A DNA stretch of 64,000 nt from Pseudomonadota bacterium. Lineage in GTDB: Bacteria > Pseudomonadota > Alphaproteobacteria > Acetobacterales > Acetobacteraceae. How positions within the stretch are numbered: position 1 is the stretch's first letter; every line of letters starts with the position of its first letter. Below, one piece after another: positions 34,229-42,732 of the stretch. The translations under genes and the position numbers were made by a program. The DNA is taken from NCBI GenBank assembly GCA_018240405.1, contig JAFEFW010000627.1, positions 16,094 to 80,093 on the forward strand, given 5' to 3'. The notes under the pieces were generated by a model. That model had not been told where the DNA came from. It was given only the letters and a program-made list of their open reading frames with translations, and searched no databases.

Positions 34229-34696
34229 TCAGGCCAGTGTGACGTAGGCTGGCAGCCGGTACTCCGGCTCCTCCGCCGTCTCGGATGGCGTGGCTGCAAA
34301 TGGCTTCAACCGGGCGATCCAGGCCTCACCGGTATCGACGAAGCTCTGCAGCATGCGATTGAAGCGCGGCAAGTCGAGCGCGGCGGTGCTTTCCTTTGCC
34401 TGCAGCATCACCTCTCCGCCGGCCGGCTCGACCGCCAGGGTCGCGCCGCCTGTCTGGGCCCAGAACAGGTTACCCGCCAGCAGCATTTCATAGGCTTCCT
34501 CGCGGAATACCGGGTCGATCGCGCACAGGCGGGCAAACAGCACGAGGTTCTGCTCCTCGCTTTCATATTGCATCGACACAGTTATCTGCTCGCCGATCTT
34601 CAGGCAGCAGTATCCATCGTCATCCGGCGCAAGCTCCGGCAGGCCGATTCCGGCACCCAGATCACGCAGAACGCTCCGCACGGCATCGATGGACAT
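34229..34696 (-). CDS. CesT-family chaperone of the SopB-like effector
   Basis: This 155-residue acidic protein has the SycE/CesT fold pattern: LRDLGAGIGLPELAPDDDGY, strands CLKIGEQITVSMQY, NLVLFARLCAID, the conserved YEMLLAGNLFW segment (helix 2, dimer side), GATLAVEPAGGEVML and LDLPRFNRMLQSFVDTGEAW. It sits directly upstream of the effector, like SigE-SopB and IpgE-IpgD. Ribosome site AAGGA lies 7 bases before ATG 34696. It should dimerise and hold the effector's N-terminal binding region for docking to SctN. Confidence 0.88.
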   Translation of the reverse strand: MSIDAVRSVLRDLGAGIGLPELAPDDDGYCCLKIGEQITVSMQYESEEQNLVLFARLCAIDPVFREEAYEMLLAGNLFWAQTGGATLAVEPAGGEVMLQAKESTAALDLPRFNRMLQSFVDTGEAWIARLKPFAATPSETAEEPEYRLPAYVTLA

Positions 34697-34803
34697 GGTT
34701 TATTCCTTTGTCAGCGCGGCAGTGGTGCCACAAATGACCGGCCAGCATTTTTCTCTGTGGTGTGTTTAATAATGTCGCACAAAGTACAAACAGCTGCAAG
34801 CTG

Positions 34804-34845
34804 ATGTCGCCTTCTGCGACATTTCCGCAATATCCACTTGCGGAA
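34804..34845. promoter_or_regulatory. Two adjacent short inverted repeats in the divergent region
   Basis: ATGTCGC/GCGACAT (34804-34810 and 34816-34822, loop CTTCT) is followed without gap by TTCCGCAA/TTGCGGAA (34823-34830 and 34838-34845, loop TATCCAC). A further TGTCGCA occurs at 34773. The repeats lie in the AT-rich spacer between two divergent chaperone genes and could be operators or 5'-leader hairpins. Confidence 0.4.
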
Positions 34846-34887
34846 CCTTGCAGGCGCGTGCTGGACTGCCGCGGCATCGGATTTCTC

Positions 34888-35333
34888 ATGAGCGATCCAG
34901 TCACCCTCGGCGCATCGATGCGCTGCCTCGCCCTGCTGGGGAGCGCGATAGGGCGGTGCTTGAACGTGCTCCTGGTCAAAGGGCCACTCTGCTTGCGGAT
35001 AGGGACGCACTCACGGCTGAACCGAACAATGACGCTTTTGCGGCGGCCTAGTCGTCGCCCGTCGCGGACTCAGCCCTGGCCGGCGGCCTGCGGGATCGCA
35101 GGGCGGTCCAGCGTGACAACTTGTCGCGGCGCAAAATCAGTCGCACGAGCCTGGCCACTGTGACGGAAAGTGGCGCCATCACGACCGGCCTCCGCCGGCC
35201 CCTCCGGTCCGATGATCTTCTCGCGCTGCGTGATGCGCTGACGTTGCCGGGTGCCCACGCGGCCACCTCGCCTGAGTTGATTGGCAAGAAGCCAGCCATG
35301 ATCCGCTCGCCGCAGACCTGGATCAGCGGCTGA
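34888..35333 (+). pseudogene. CesT-type chaperone pseudogene upstream of kinase 1
   Basis: This region aligns along its length with the intact chaperone at 37216-37662. It starts MSDPVTLGAS in one frame, shifts near 34935-34950 to another frame (AVLERAPGQ, LADRDALTAE), and is interrupted by TAG at 35049-35051. It then continues in the same frame (LAGGLRDR, SLATVTESGAITTGL) to the shared ending PQTWISG and stop at 35333. A frameshift plus an in-frame stop indicate inactivation. It ends 16 bases before kinase 1, exactly as the intact chaperone ends 18 bases before kinase 2. The two units are therefore ancient duplicates. Confidence 0.8.
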
Positions 35334-35349
35334 GGGGGCGGAGCAGACG

Positions 35350-36882
35350 ATGTCCGACCGAATCCCAACGCTTCGCCTCGATCGGAATACCACTGCGCAG
35401 GAGCTTGCGGCCTTCCTGGATAAGGACGCCGAAGACGGCGCCATCCGCAAGCTACGCGCCGAAAAGAACGCCGACGGCTCTGTCACCCTGTTCACCACCA
35501 ACCGGTCCACGGGTTGGTGGGGCCAACTGACCGGTCTGTCGCGGCAGCGTGAGACCGCACGGGCGGCGCTGGACGTTTGGTTCCGTTTCAAGTTCGGGCC
35601 GGAGTTGTCGCGGGACGCCAGGCAGGTGCTCCGCCACAGCCTCGGCCGCAGCGAGGTGGAGACCCTGAACGTTCGCTCGCTCGTCAGCCGGGCCAGCGAA
35701 CTTGAGCAGCAGCCCGAGGACCCTCCGCCGGAGGAACCCAAACTGCCGGTTCCGCAGAGAACCTGGAACAAGGGTGACGGTAGACTGGACGCCGGCGGTT
35801 CGGTGCAAGGCATCGACGGCGAGCGTGGCGAAGTAATATTTGACATCAGGCGTGAGCTTGGGACGGGCAGTTTCGGGACGGTGTATGAGGCGAACAACCG
35901 GCACGATGATAGCGAGAAGGTTGCCATCAAGGTCCCCGGCAAAAGGACCGATGCCCGTGCGATCGAACTTGAATACCGCGCCCATGAGCGCGCATTAGGC
36001 AACGGCGAGGACAGTAGTCACATCGTTGGTCTGAAGGGCGCCATCATCGCGCCGGACGGCACGTTCCAGGGCATTGTCCTCGAGCACATGTCCGGTGGTA
36101 ACGTTGACCGGCTTCTGACAAGACTGGCGGCAGCCGAGTTGCGCGGGTCGATTTCGCATGAACAGGCCCAGCTGGTTCGCTGCACGATTGCCAAAGACAT
36201 GGCGACCGGGCTGGCGCAGTTGCACGAGAACCGCAGCATGGTGCACTACGACATCAAGCCAGAAAACTTCCTGATCAGCGGCTCGGGCGTGGTGAAGCTG
36301 GCAGATTTCGGCCTTACGCGCCCTGAGGCGGAGCTGCATGGCGAAGCGCTGGAAACCAGCACGACGCTGGCCTTCAAGTCACCCGAGCTGCACGACGCGC
36401 CGTCCCAGCGCTTTAATCTTCGGCGTGAGGTTGAGCGGTTGGAGTCACGGTCCGAACAGCGTGGCCTCACGAAGGAGGCACTGTCGGACCTGGCCCGGTC
36501 ACGGCGGCTGCGGCAGGAGATGGATACGATTGCGGTGGACCGCAGCAGCGATGTGTTTTCGCTTGGCCTCAGCTTTGCGAAGGTATTTGCGGGTACGCAA
36601 TTGGCCGGCCACCGTGGGGCAGTCACCGGCGCCATTGAGGCCCTCGGTGGGGAAAGCGCAGCACGCCGCAACGATGTGCTTCACGGGTTGCGTATCGACA
36701 GCGACCGCCAGGACCATCAACTGATCCGGGCGATGCTCGCCGGCAATCCTACTGACAGGCCGACTGCCGACGAGATTCGGAACACGGCGTTATTTGAAGA
36801 CCCGCAAATCGGATCGGACGCGATACGTCAGTTGATGTTCGATATCGCTAAAGGCAAGCATGAGCCAGGTCCCGGCCGATGA
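35350..36882 (+). CDS. Candidate T3SS effector Ser/Thr protein kinase 1
   Basis: This 510-residue protein has no signal peptide or membrane segment. Residues ~30-115 form a module shared with kinase 2, including GWWGQLTGLSRQRETA, likely the secretion/chaperone-binding or localisation region. A linker rich in Pro/Glu follows. The kinase domain (~160-495) has a Gly-rich loop GTGSFGTV (171-178), VAIK Lys194, catalytic loop HYDIKPEN (Asp301, Lys303, Asn306; Tyr replaces the usual Arg of HRD), DFG at 319-321, and a SPEL motif in place of APE. All residues needed for phosphotransfer are present. The chaperone gene just upstream is a pseudogene. Location in the T3SS locus and the paired chaperone suggest injection into host cells. 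Confidence 0.8.
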   Translation: MSDRIPTLRLDRNTTAQELAAFLDKDAEDGAIRKLRAEKNADGSVTLFTTNRSTGWWGQLTGLSRQRETARAALDVWFRFKFGPELSRDARQVLRHSLGRSEVETLNVRSLVSRASELEQQPEDPPPEEPKLPVPQRTWNKGDGRLDAGGSVQGIDGERGEVIFDIRRELGTGSFGTVYEANNRHDDSEKVAIKVPGKRTDARAIELEYRAHERALGNGEDSSHIVGLKGAIIAPDGTFQGIVLEHMSGGNVDRLLTRLAAAELRGSISHEQAQLVRCTIAKDMATGLAQLHENRSMVHYDIKPENFLISGSGVVKLADFGLTRPEAELHGEALETSTTLAFKSPELHDAPSQRFNLRREVERLESRSEQRGLTKEALSDLARSRRLRQEMDTIAVDRSSDVFSLGLSFAKVFAGTQLAGHRGAVTGAIEALGGESAARRNDVLHGLRIDSDRQDHQLIRAMLAGNPTDRPTADEIRNTALFEDPQIGSDAIRQLMFDIAKGKHEPGPGR

Positions 36883-37215
36883 TGAGGGACACATGGCACG
36901 TACTGGGATGGATCTGCAGGTTGCGGCCCAACGCCGTAGCCGAGGGAACGTCGTGGCACCGGCACCGCCAGGTGCTCGGGTTGGCGACAATGCGCGATCC
37001 AGGCGCCGCTTGGGCGTCCGCTCTCCTGCGGCCGCAGCGCATCAGGTTGACAGCGACCTCGACATTACCATCGCATTCGGGACCCGGCCTGCACGGCCGG
37101 TGCCGGGTCGCTGGATCCGTTGGACGCGCTCGCGTTCGCGCGTCCGCCGTTCGTAATCCGCGGCCGACGCGACCTGCCCGGCTCCTCAGTCTTCCGCCAC
37201 GCAATGAAGGCATCC
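36883..37215. other. Intergenic region between kinase 1 and the second chaperone
   Basis: About 330 bases hold frames on both strands but no protein I can recognise. One plus frame from 36860 is Arg/Ala-rich and has no ribosome site. It may contain the promoter for the second chaperone-kinase unit, although no confident hexamers were found. Confidence 0.4.
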
Positions 37216-37662
37216 ATGACCGACTCCGAAGCGACTAGTGCGCTGATGCAGAACCTTGGCCCGGCGACAGAAGGCGTCGAGGCAGTGGTTGAGCGTGCGC
37301 CCGGCCAGTGGGCCGTCCGGCTCGCCGATGGTGGGGAACTGACCGTCGAACTGGACCCCGAAGCCGGCGCGCTGGCATTGATGCTGCCGGTCGCGGCGCC
37401 AGCCCTGGCAGAACGCTTGCGGGTTTACGAGGCAGCCCTGCTCTACAACAGCCTGTGGCGGGAAACCGGCGGCACGCGGCTGGCCATGGCCGGGGAGAAC
37501 GGCACCATCACCGTCGGCCTCGAACTGCCGGCCGCCGCGCTCGACCTGTCCGTGCTGCAGGACGCACTCAAGCTGCTGGCGGCGCGCGCGGACACCTGGC
37601 GTGAAGTCATCGGCGACGCTCCGGCCGTGGAAGGCCCGCCGCAGACCTGGATCAGCGGCTGA
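37216..37662 (+). CDS. CesT-type chaperone of kinase 2
   Basis: This 148-residue acidic protein has start ATG 37216, chosen by alignment with the pseudogene copy and because AAGG lies just upstream. An in-frame ATG at 37204 is the alternative. The pattern is CesT-like: VVERAPGQWAVRLADGGELT, the helix LRVYEAALLYNSLWRETGG, strand TRLAMAGENGTITVGLEL, and LSVLQDALKLLAARADTWRE. It stops 18 bases before kinase 2, so that kinase is the probable client. Confidence 0.78.
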   Translation: MTDSEATSALMQNLGPATEGVEAVVERAPGQWAVRLADGGELTVELDPEAGALALMLPVAAPALAERLRVYEAALLYNSLWRETGGTRLAMAGENGTITVGLELPAAALDLSVLQDALKLLAARADTWREVIGDAPAVEGPPQTWISG

Positions 37663-37680
37663 TCGGCGGAGGAGCCAACA

Positions 37681-39198
37681 ATGCCGAACAATATTTCAGG
37701 GCTCCGCCTCGATGCGAGCACCACCGCGGCAGAACTTGCCGCGTTCCTGGATCAGGACGTCGAGAAGCACGGTGGCATCGAGAAACAGAACGCCAACAGG
37801 CACGGCGGCATCCAGAAGCTGCGCGCCGAGAAGAACGCAGACGGTTCGGTTACCCTGTTCAAGACCGATCGGGCCACCGGCTGGTGGGGCCAACTGACCG
37901 GATTGTCGCGGCAGCGTGAAACCGCCCGCGCTGCACTCGACATGTGGTTCCGTCTCAAGTTCGGGCCGGAGCTGTCGCCTGATGCCAAACAGGTGCTCGA
38001 CAGGAGCCTCGGGCGTCGTGAGATAGAGACCCTGAATGTGCGCCTGCTCGCGTCCAGGGCGGAAGAGCTTGAGGGGCCACCACCGTATCAGCCCACCCTG
38101 CCGCGCAAAGGGACGATGACCAAGGAGGCAGTCACCCTCGGTGACACCCGGTATGAGATCCGGGGCGACCTTGGCCGCGGCATGCTGGGGTTTGTGCGCG
38201 AAGCTGAGAGCGAAACCGGCGAAAAGGTCGCGATCAAGGTGCTGGCGCACTCCGCGCCGGCATACCAGCTGCTCTTCGAACATGAGTTCCGCGCCCACGA
38301 GCGGATCATGAGTGACGGTGTCGAACGGAGCCACATTGTCGGTCTGAAGGGCGCCATCAGCGACGAGAACGGCAAGATGTGCGGCATGGTCCTCGAGCAC
38401 ATGCCCGGCGGTGACGCCGATAAGATGCTGCAGCGGCTACGCGACGCCGAACAGGGGGGGCGGATATCGCCCGAACAGGCCAGGCTGGTCCGGCTGACGG
38501 CCGCCAGGGACATGGCGACCGGTCTGGCACAACTTCATGAAGGCCGGGGCCTGATGCATTACGACGTCAAGCCCTCGAACTTCCTGATCAGCGGCGACGG
38601 CGTGGTGAAGGTCGCGGACTTTGGCACGGTGCGGCCCGAAGCGGACATGCATGGCAAGACGCTGCAGGACGCCGGCGGGACAGATATCTTCATGTCGCCG
38701 GAGGCACTGCGGGCGCCGAGACAGGCTGACGCCCTCGCAATACAGGTTAGCCGGGTGAGAGCACGGGCCGAACTGCAGGGCCTGACCAAGGATGCGCTGG
38801 CAATCATGGCGCAATCCCAGAGGCTGCAGCGCGACCTTGATGCGATTGTTGTGAATTCAAAAGCAGATATATTCTCGCTCGCCTTGAGCTTCGTGAACGC
38901 CTTTGAGGGGAAGCACCTGGACGAATACGATTTCCGCGGACAGATCCAGGCTCTGGGCAGCGACGCTCCGGACCGCGACACCGTACTGACCGAACTGGGT
39001 ATCACCAGCGACAGCCCGGAGCACACGCTGATCCGTCAAATGCTTGCCAGCAATCCGGAGGAGCGGCCGACGGCGCGGGAAATCATGGACTCGTCGCTGT
39101 TCGACCATCCAGAGATCGGATCCCCGGAGATACGTGATCTGATGCTGAAGATCGCGCAGGACCGGTTGGGCGATACGCAGGATGGCAGGCAGCAATAA
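37681..39198 (+). CDS. Candidate T3SS effector Ser/Thr protein kinase 2
   Basis: This 505-residue paralog of kinase 1 has the same shared N-terminal module (~residues 44-130) with a short insertion that repeats HGGI (residues 30-45). The kinase domain has a Gly-rich loop LGRGMLGFV (164-172, the last Gly-x-x-Gly weaker than kinase 1), VAIK Lys186, catalytic loop HYDVKPSN (Asp295, Lys297, Asn300), DFG at 313-315 and a SPEAL motif. The C-lobe conserves PEERPTAREI, the usual final Arg region. Its chaperone is encoded immediately before and another chaperone immediately after. Substrates are unknown; activity is predicted from intact catalytic residues. Confidence 0.8.
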   Translation: MPNNISGLRLDASTTAAELAAFLDQDVEKHGGIEKQNANRHGGIQKLRAEKNADGSVTLFKTDRATGWWGQLTGLSRQRETARAALDMWFRLKFGPELSPDAKQVLDRSLGRREIETLNVRLLASRAEELEGPPPYQPTLPRKGTMTKEAVTLGDTRYEIRGDLGRGMLGFVREAESETGEKVAIKVLAHSAPAYQLLFEHEFRAHERIMSDGVERSHIVGLKGAISDENGKMCGMVLEHMPGGDADKMLQRLRDAEQGGRISPEQARLVRLTAARDMATGLAQLHEGRGLMHYDVKPSNFLISGDGVVKVADFGTVRPEADMHGKTLQDAGGTDIFMSPEALRAPRQADALAIQVSRVRARAELQGLTKDALAIMAQSQRLQRDLDAIVVNSKADIFSLALSFVNAFEGKHLDEYDFRGQIQALGSDAPDRDTVLTELGITSDSPEHTLIRQMLASNPEERPTAREIMDSSLFDHPEIGSPEIRDLMLKIAQDRLGDTQDGRQQ

Positions 39199-39199
39199 C

Positions 39200-39646
39200 A
39201 TGGGTACGTCGGAAATGGACCGTCTGATCGCAGAACTCGGCCCCTCCTGGAGCGACGTACACGCCGTTGTCGAAGCGCGGCCGGGCGCCTGGGCAGTGCA
39301 ATTTGCTGACGGGCGGACCGTGGGCATCGAACATGAGCCCGAGGCTGCGCGCGTTGTCATCTCGGCCGGGCTTGGGCAGGTGCCCGAGGAGCATCGCCTG
39401 ACCATCTATGCCGCGATGCTGAACTTCAACGCGCTGGGCAGCGAAGTGGGCGGCGCCCGGCTCTCATTGGTCGGCATCGCGCGCGAGGCGGAATTGAGCG
39501 CAGTGATGGCGGATACCGACCTGACCCTGGTGGGACTGCGCGCGGCACTCGGCTTCATCGCTGACAGCGCACGGGCGTGGACGAACATGATGCGCGACCC
39601 CGGTGCCGCGGGCCTGCCCCCACCACCCGGCGGGCTGCGCGTCTGA
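39200..39646 (+). CDS. Third CesT-type chaperone of the effector block
   Basis: This 148-residue protein has ATG 39200 one base after the kinase 2 stop. An ATG at 39182 in frame would overlap the kinase gene. It resembles the chaperone at 37216: VVEARPGAWAVQFADGRTVG, LTIYAAMLNFNALGSEVGG, ARLSLVGIAREAELSAVM, LVGLRAALGFIADSARAW, with a Pro/Gly-rich tail. It may serve kinase 2 jointly with the upstream chaperone or kinase 1, whose own chaperone gene is broken, or an effector encoded elsewhere. Confidence 0.75.
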   Translation: MGTSEMDRLIAELGPSWSDVHAVVEARPGAWAVQFADGRTVGIEHEPEAARVVISAGLGQVPEEHRLTIYAAMLNFNALGSEVGGARLSLVGIAREAELSAVMADTDLTLVGLRAALGFIADSARAWTNMMRDPGAAGLPPPPGGLRV

Positions 39647-39716
39647 CCAGGCGGTCAGGGCCGTGCACACGGCTTGGATGGCAAACCGTTCGGTTATGAC
39701 ATAATATTGCTTAATC

Positions 39717-40529
39717 ATGTTAACAGCGTCCGCGCTGCCGTTCGATCTGGCCGAACTCCGCACACTGGCGGTGCTGGCTGCGATCGGGCTGGCACGCACC
39801 ACCGGCCTGATGCTGATTACGCCCTTCCTTGGGAAGGGCGCACTGACAGGCATTGCGCGAAATGGCGTTATCATCGCCCTGTCGCTGCCGCTGCTGCGTC
39901 TGGGATACGACACGCGGCCGGCAGACTTCGACCCCGCCAACCTGTTCCTCACGATCGGCCTCAGCGTGAAGGAGTTGATGATTGGTGTGCTGCTGGGAAT
40001 GCCGATTGCCATTACCTCCTGGGGGCTGGAAGCCGCCGGCTTCTTCATTGACAACCAGCGCGGCTCGACCATGGCGAGTTCGCTCAATCCCGCCACAGGC
40101 AACCAGACCTCGCCGGTCGGCATTCTGCTGGGACAGGCCTACACCACCTGGCTGTTCGTCACCGGCGGCTTCCTGTCGTTGCTGCAGGCGCTCTATTGGT
40201 CGGCGAAAGTGTGGCCCCTGTGGGCGTTCACGCCGGCCGTGGGGCCGGGCTTCGACCAGGCGGTCCTGGGCATGCTGGACGCCGTCATGCGCCTTGCCGT
40301 GGTGGTCGCTGGCCCGGCGATTATCGCCATGTTTCTGACCGAGTTCGGCCTGGCGCTGACCAGCCGCTTCGCGCCGCAGTTGCAGGTCTTCTTCATGGCC
40401 ATGCCATTGAAAAGCGCCGTGGGACTGCTGGTCCTCCTGCTGTCGATGGGGCTGCTTCTGGACCAGGCTGGCGGCCATCTGCCCTCACCGGAGGCGATCT
40501 TGCGCGGCCTGTCGGACCTGCTGCGATGA
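39717..40529 (+). CDS. sctT: T3SS export apparatus protein SctT
   Basis: This 270-residue FliR/YscT-family protein completes the SctRST gate. Multiple transmembrane helices are evident. Conserved stretches include LARTTGLMLITPFLGKGAL, LSVKELMIGVLLGMP, and GFFIDNQRGSTMASSLNPAT, which is diagnostic for SctT. The 70 bases upstream are AT-rich (TTATGACATAATATTGC) and have no ribosome site near ATG 39717, so transcription may start here with a very short leader. The stop overlaps sctU (ATGA). Confidence 0.96.
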   Translation: MLTASALPFDLAELRTLAVLAAIGLARTTGLMLITPFLGKGALTGIARNGVIIALSLPLLRLGYDTRPADFDPANLFLTIGLSVKELMIGVLLGMPIAITSWGLEAAGFFIDNQRGSTMASSLNPATGNQTSPVGILLGQAYTTWLFVTGGFLSLLQALYWSAKVWPLWAFTPAVGPGFDQAVLGMLDAVMRLAVVVAGPAIIAMFLTEFGLALTSRFAPQLQVFFMAMPLKSAVGLLVLLLSMGLLLDQAGGHLPSPEAILRGLSDLLR

Positions 40530-41569
40530 GCGGCGAGAAGACAGAGCCACCGACCCAGAAACGACTGCGCGACGCGCGCAAGCGCGGGGAGGTCGCGTCC
40601 AGCAAGGAAGTCGTGTCGTCGGCGCTGATCCTGGCATTCCTGGGACTGTTTGCCGCCACGATGCCGCGCATGATCGACCAGTTTCAGGCAATGATGTCCA
40701 TGCCGGTCGCATTGCTGAACGACGACTTCGCCACCGCTTCCGACAAGCTGCTGCGCGGCTACGCCACGGCGGCGGGACAAGTACTGACGCCATTCCTGCT
40801 GATCGCTATGGTTGTGCCGGTCGTTGGCTTTACCTTCCAATTCGGCCTGCTGCTGTCGGCCGAGGGCGCAAAACCGTCGCTCAACAAGCTCAATCCGGCA
40901 AGTTACATCAAGAAGACATTCGGACTGCAGAACCTGGTCGAGTTCCTCAAGTCGATCCTGAAAATCGTCATCCTGAGTGTGATCATCCTGCTGATCCTGC
41001 GTGATGGGATGCAGGCGATCATCGACGCCCAGGCCTGCGGCGTCGACTGCCTGATCCAGGTGCTGGGCATGCTGCTGATGCAACTGACGATCTGGGTGGC
41101 CGGCCCGCTGATCGTCATCGGTGCCGCTGACTTTGCTTATCAGAAGTGGAGCTTCACAAATAAAAACAAGATGTCGAAGGATGAGGTCAAGCGCGAATTC
41201 AAGGAGAGCGAAGGCGACCCGATGATCAAGGGCCAGCGCAAGCAATTGCACCAGCAGATGATCATGGAAAGCCAGGTGGACCGTTCCCGCAAGGCATCGG
41301 TGCTAATTACCAATCCGACGCACATCGCTGTCGCCGTGGTCTACCGTGAGGGCGAGACCCCACTGCCGGTCGTCACTGCCATGGGCACCGACCTGCTCGC
41401 GCGCCGCATGGTCGAAGCCGCCACGCAGGCCGGCGTGCCGGTGATGCAGAATATTCCGCTGGCGCATGCCTTGCTTGAGGATGCGCAACTTGACGAATAT
41501 ATTCCGTCCGAACTGATCGAACCTTTTGTCGAGGTGCTGCGCGCGTTGCGCGAGCTGGCACCGGAGTAA
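40526..41569 (+). CDS. sctU: T3SS export switch protein SctU
   Basis: This 347-residue FlhB/YscU-family protein has the N-terminal KTEPPTQKRLRDARKRG motif, four transmembrane helices, and a cytoplasmic domain with the autocleavage site NPTH (263-266) in VLITNPTHIAVAVVY. Cleavage between Asn and Pro switches export from needle to translocator substrates. Full-length. ATG 40526 overlaps the sctT stop. Confidence 0.98.
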   Translation: MSGEKTEPPTQKRLRDARKRGEVASSKEVVSSALILAFLGLFAATMPRMIDQFQAMMSMPVALLNDDFATASDKLLRGYATAAGQVLTPFLLIAMVVPVVGFTFQFGLLLSAEGAKPSLNKLNPASYIKKTFGLQNLVEFLKSILKIVILSVIILLILRDGMQAIIDAQACGVDCLIQVLGMLLMQLTIWVAGPLIVIGAADFAYQKWSFTNKNKMSKDEVKREFKESEGDPMIKGQRKQLHQQMIMESQVDRSRKASVLITNPTHIAVAVVYREGETPLPVVTAMGTDLLARRMVEAATQAGVPVMQNIPLAHALLEDAQLDEYIPSELIEPFVEVLRALRELAPE

Positions 41570-41598
41570 CCACCCGGGCGGAAGGAGGAACGCCGCGC

Positions 41599-42732
41599 AT
41601 GTCTGACCGGATCGACCGCCTCGCGGGCGCCGGCTTCCGCTCTCCGCTCGGCGAGTCTGCCGAGGGCCTGCAGCAAACCCGCGGCTCCTGGCAGGGTGAG
41701 TCGGTCGAGGTGGCGCCGCGCGACGCCACGTCCCTGCTTGCGGACGCCAAGGAAGAGCTCGCCATGGCGATGTCGGAGCAGATGGAAGTCAAAGACATCG
41801 AGGAGCGCCAGGTTGAGGATCCCGGCACCTACGGCGAGCGCGTGAACGAGATTGAAGGTGTCTGGGGCATGCTGCAGGAGCAGTTGCCCGATCTCGACCT
41901 GGATGCGCTGCGCGCGCTGCTGGTTGATTTCCTGGAACACGCCGACATGTCGGCTGACGAGATCCGGCGTCGGGTCGACGATCAGTTCAGCGACCCGTCT
42001 CACGCCTTTGCCGCGCTCGACACGATCGCCGGGCAGTTGCGCGTGGCTGGCCGTGACGATCTCGCCACCCGGGTTGCGGCGGAGCGAGACCGGCTGCAGC
42101 AAGAGCGAGGGGGCGACATCCGCGCCGGCTTGAATGTCACAGCCGCGGCGTTTGAAATGGCTGATGGTGATCGTCAGGCTGCTGCCCGGTTGCGGGACCT
42201 CTACCGCGCGACGGTGTTTGCGACACCGGGGCCGGCGGGGCTGTACCGCGGCATCCTCGACGAGTTCGGTGTTGAGGGCTTCGCCGACCGCCTTCGCTTC
42301 CTGACCAAGGCCGCGGGCGATGATCTCGCTGCCGAAGGACCATCAGTGGAGCCGGCGCGGCTGCAGCAACTGCTGGGCGATCTGTCGACACTCCGCGTCC
42401 TGGACACCGTGCATGACCGCTGCAAGCTGGCGGTGACACGCCTGTCGCAGCAGGGCCAGGATGGTCTGACGCCGACCGGCATGCTCCAGGTGCTGCTGCC
42501 GCTGACGACCGATCCGATGGTCGGTCCGAACAAGCTGCTGGCCGTGCCGGATGGCCTTGGCGTGCCGGCCGATCAGTTTGAAATTCGGGTCGGCGTCCTG
42601 CGTGAGTCTCGCGACATTCTGGCCATGGTTCCGGTCACCGTATATCGCGATGGCGACGTCCGCGCCGCAGTGTTGCGCGCGGCGCAGGAGGCCATGGATC
42701 TAACCATCGAGCAGGAAGAGAACGCGGTATGA
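41599..42732 (+). CDS. sctW: T3SS gatekeeper SctW (YopN-TyeA type)
   Basis: This 377-residue protein is predicted to plug the export gate until host contact and to order translocators before effectors. GGAGGA lies upstream of ATG 41599. The N-terminal secretion region is Ser/Gly-rich. The helical X-bundles follow (LQEQLPDLDLDALRALLVDF, VRRRVDDQFSDPSHAFAALD-like), and the C-terminal TyeA-like part (LLGDLSTLRVLDTVHDRCKL, LLPLTTDPMVGPNKLLAVPD) is fused as in MxiC and InvE. It starts the sctW-sycN-X-Y-V block and overlaps the next gene (ATGA). Confidence 0.88.
   Translation: MSDRIDRLAGAGFRSPLGESAEGLQQTRGSWQGESVEVAPRDATSLLADAKEELAMAMSEQMEVKDIEERQVEDPGTYGERVNEIEGVWGMLQEQLPDLDLDALRALLVDFLEHADMSADEIRRRVDDQFSDPSHAFAALDTIAGQLRVAGRDDLATRVAAERDRLQQERGGDIRAGLNVTAAAFEMADGDRQAAARLRDLYRATVFATPGPAGLYRGILDEFGVEGFADRLRFLTKAAGDDLAAEGPSVEPARLQQLLGDLSTLRVLDTVHDRCKLAVTRLSQQGQDGLTPTGMLQVLLPLTTDPMVGPNKLLAVPDGLGVPADQFEIRVGVLRESRDILAMVPVTVYRDGDVRAAVLRAAQEAMDLTIEQEENAV

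Noticed and set aside
36860-37156. A possible 98-residue gene between kinase 1 and the second chaperone.
   Set aside because: It begins inside the kinase gene, has no ribosome site, is Arg-rich, and matches no family or neighbouring paralog.
40193-41251. Long minus-strand frames opposite sctT/sctU, and similarly 44057-45208 opposite sctV.
   Set aside because: Both are His/Gln/Asp-rich antisense translations of membrane-protein codons, a known artefact.
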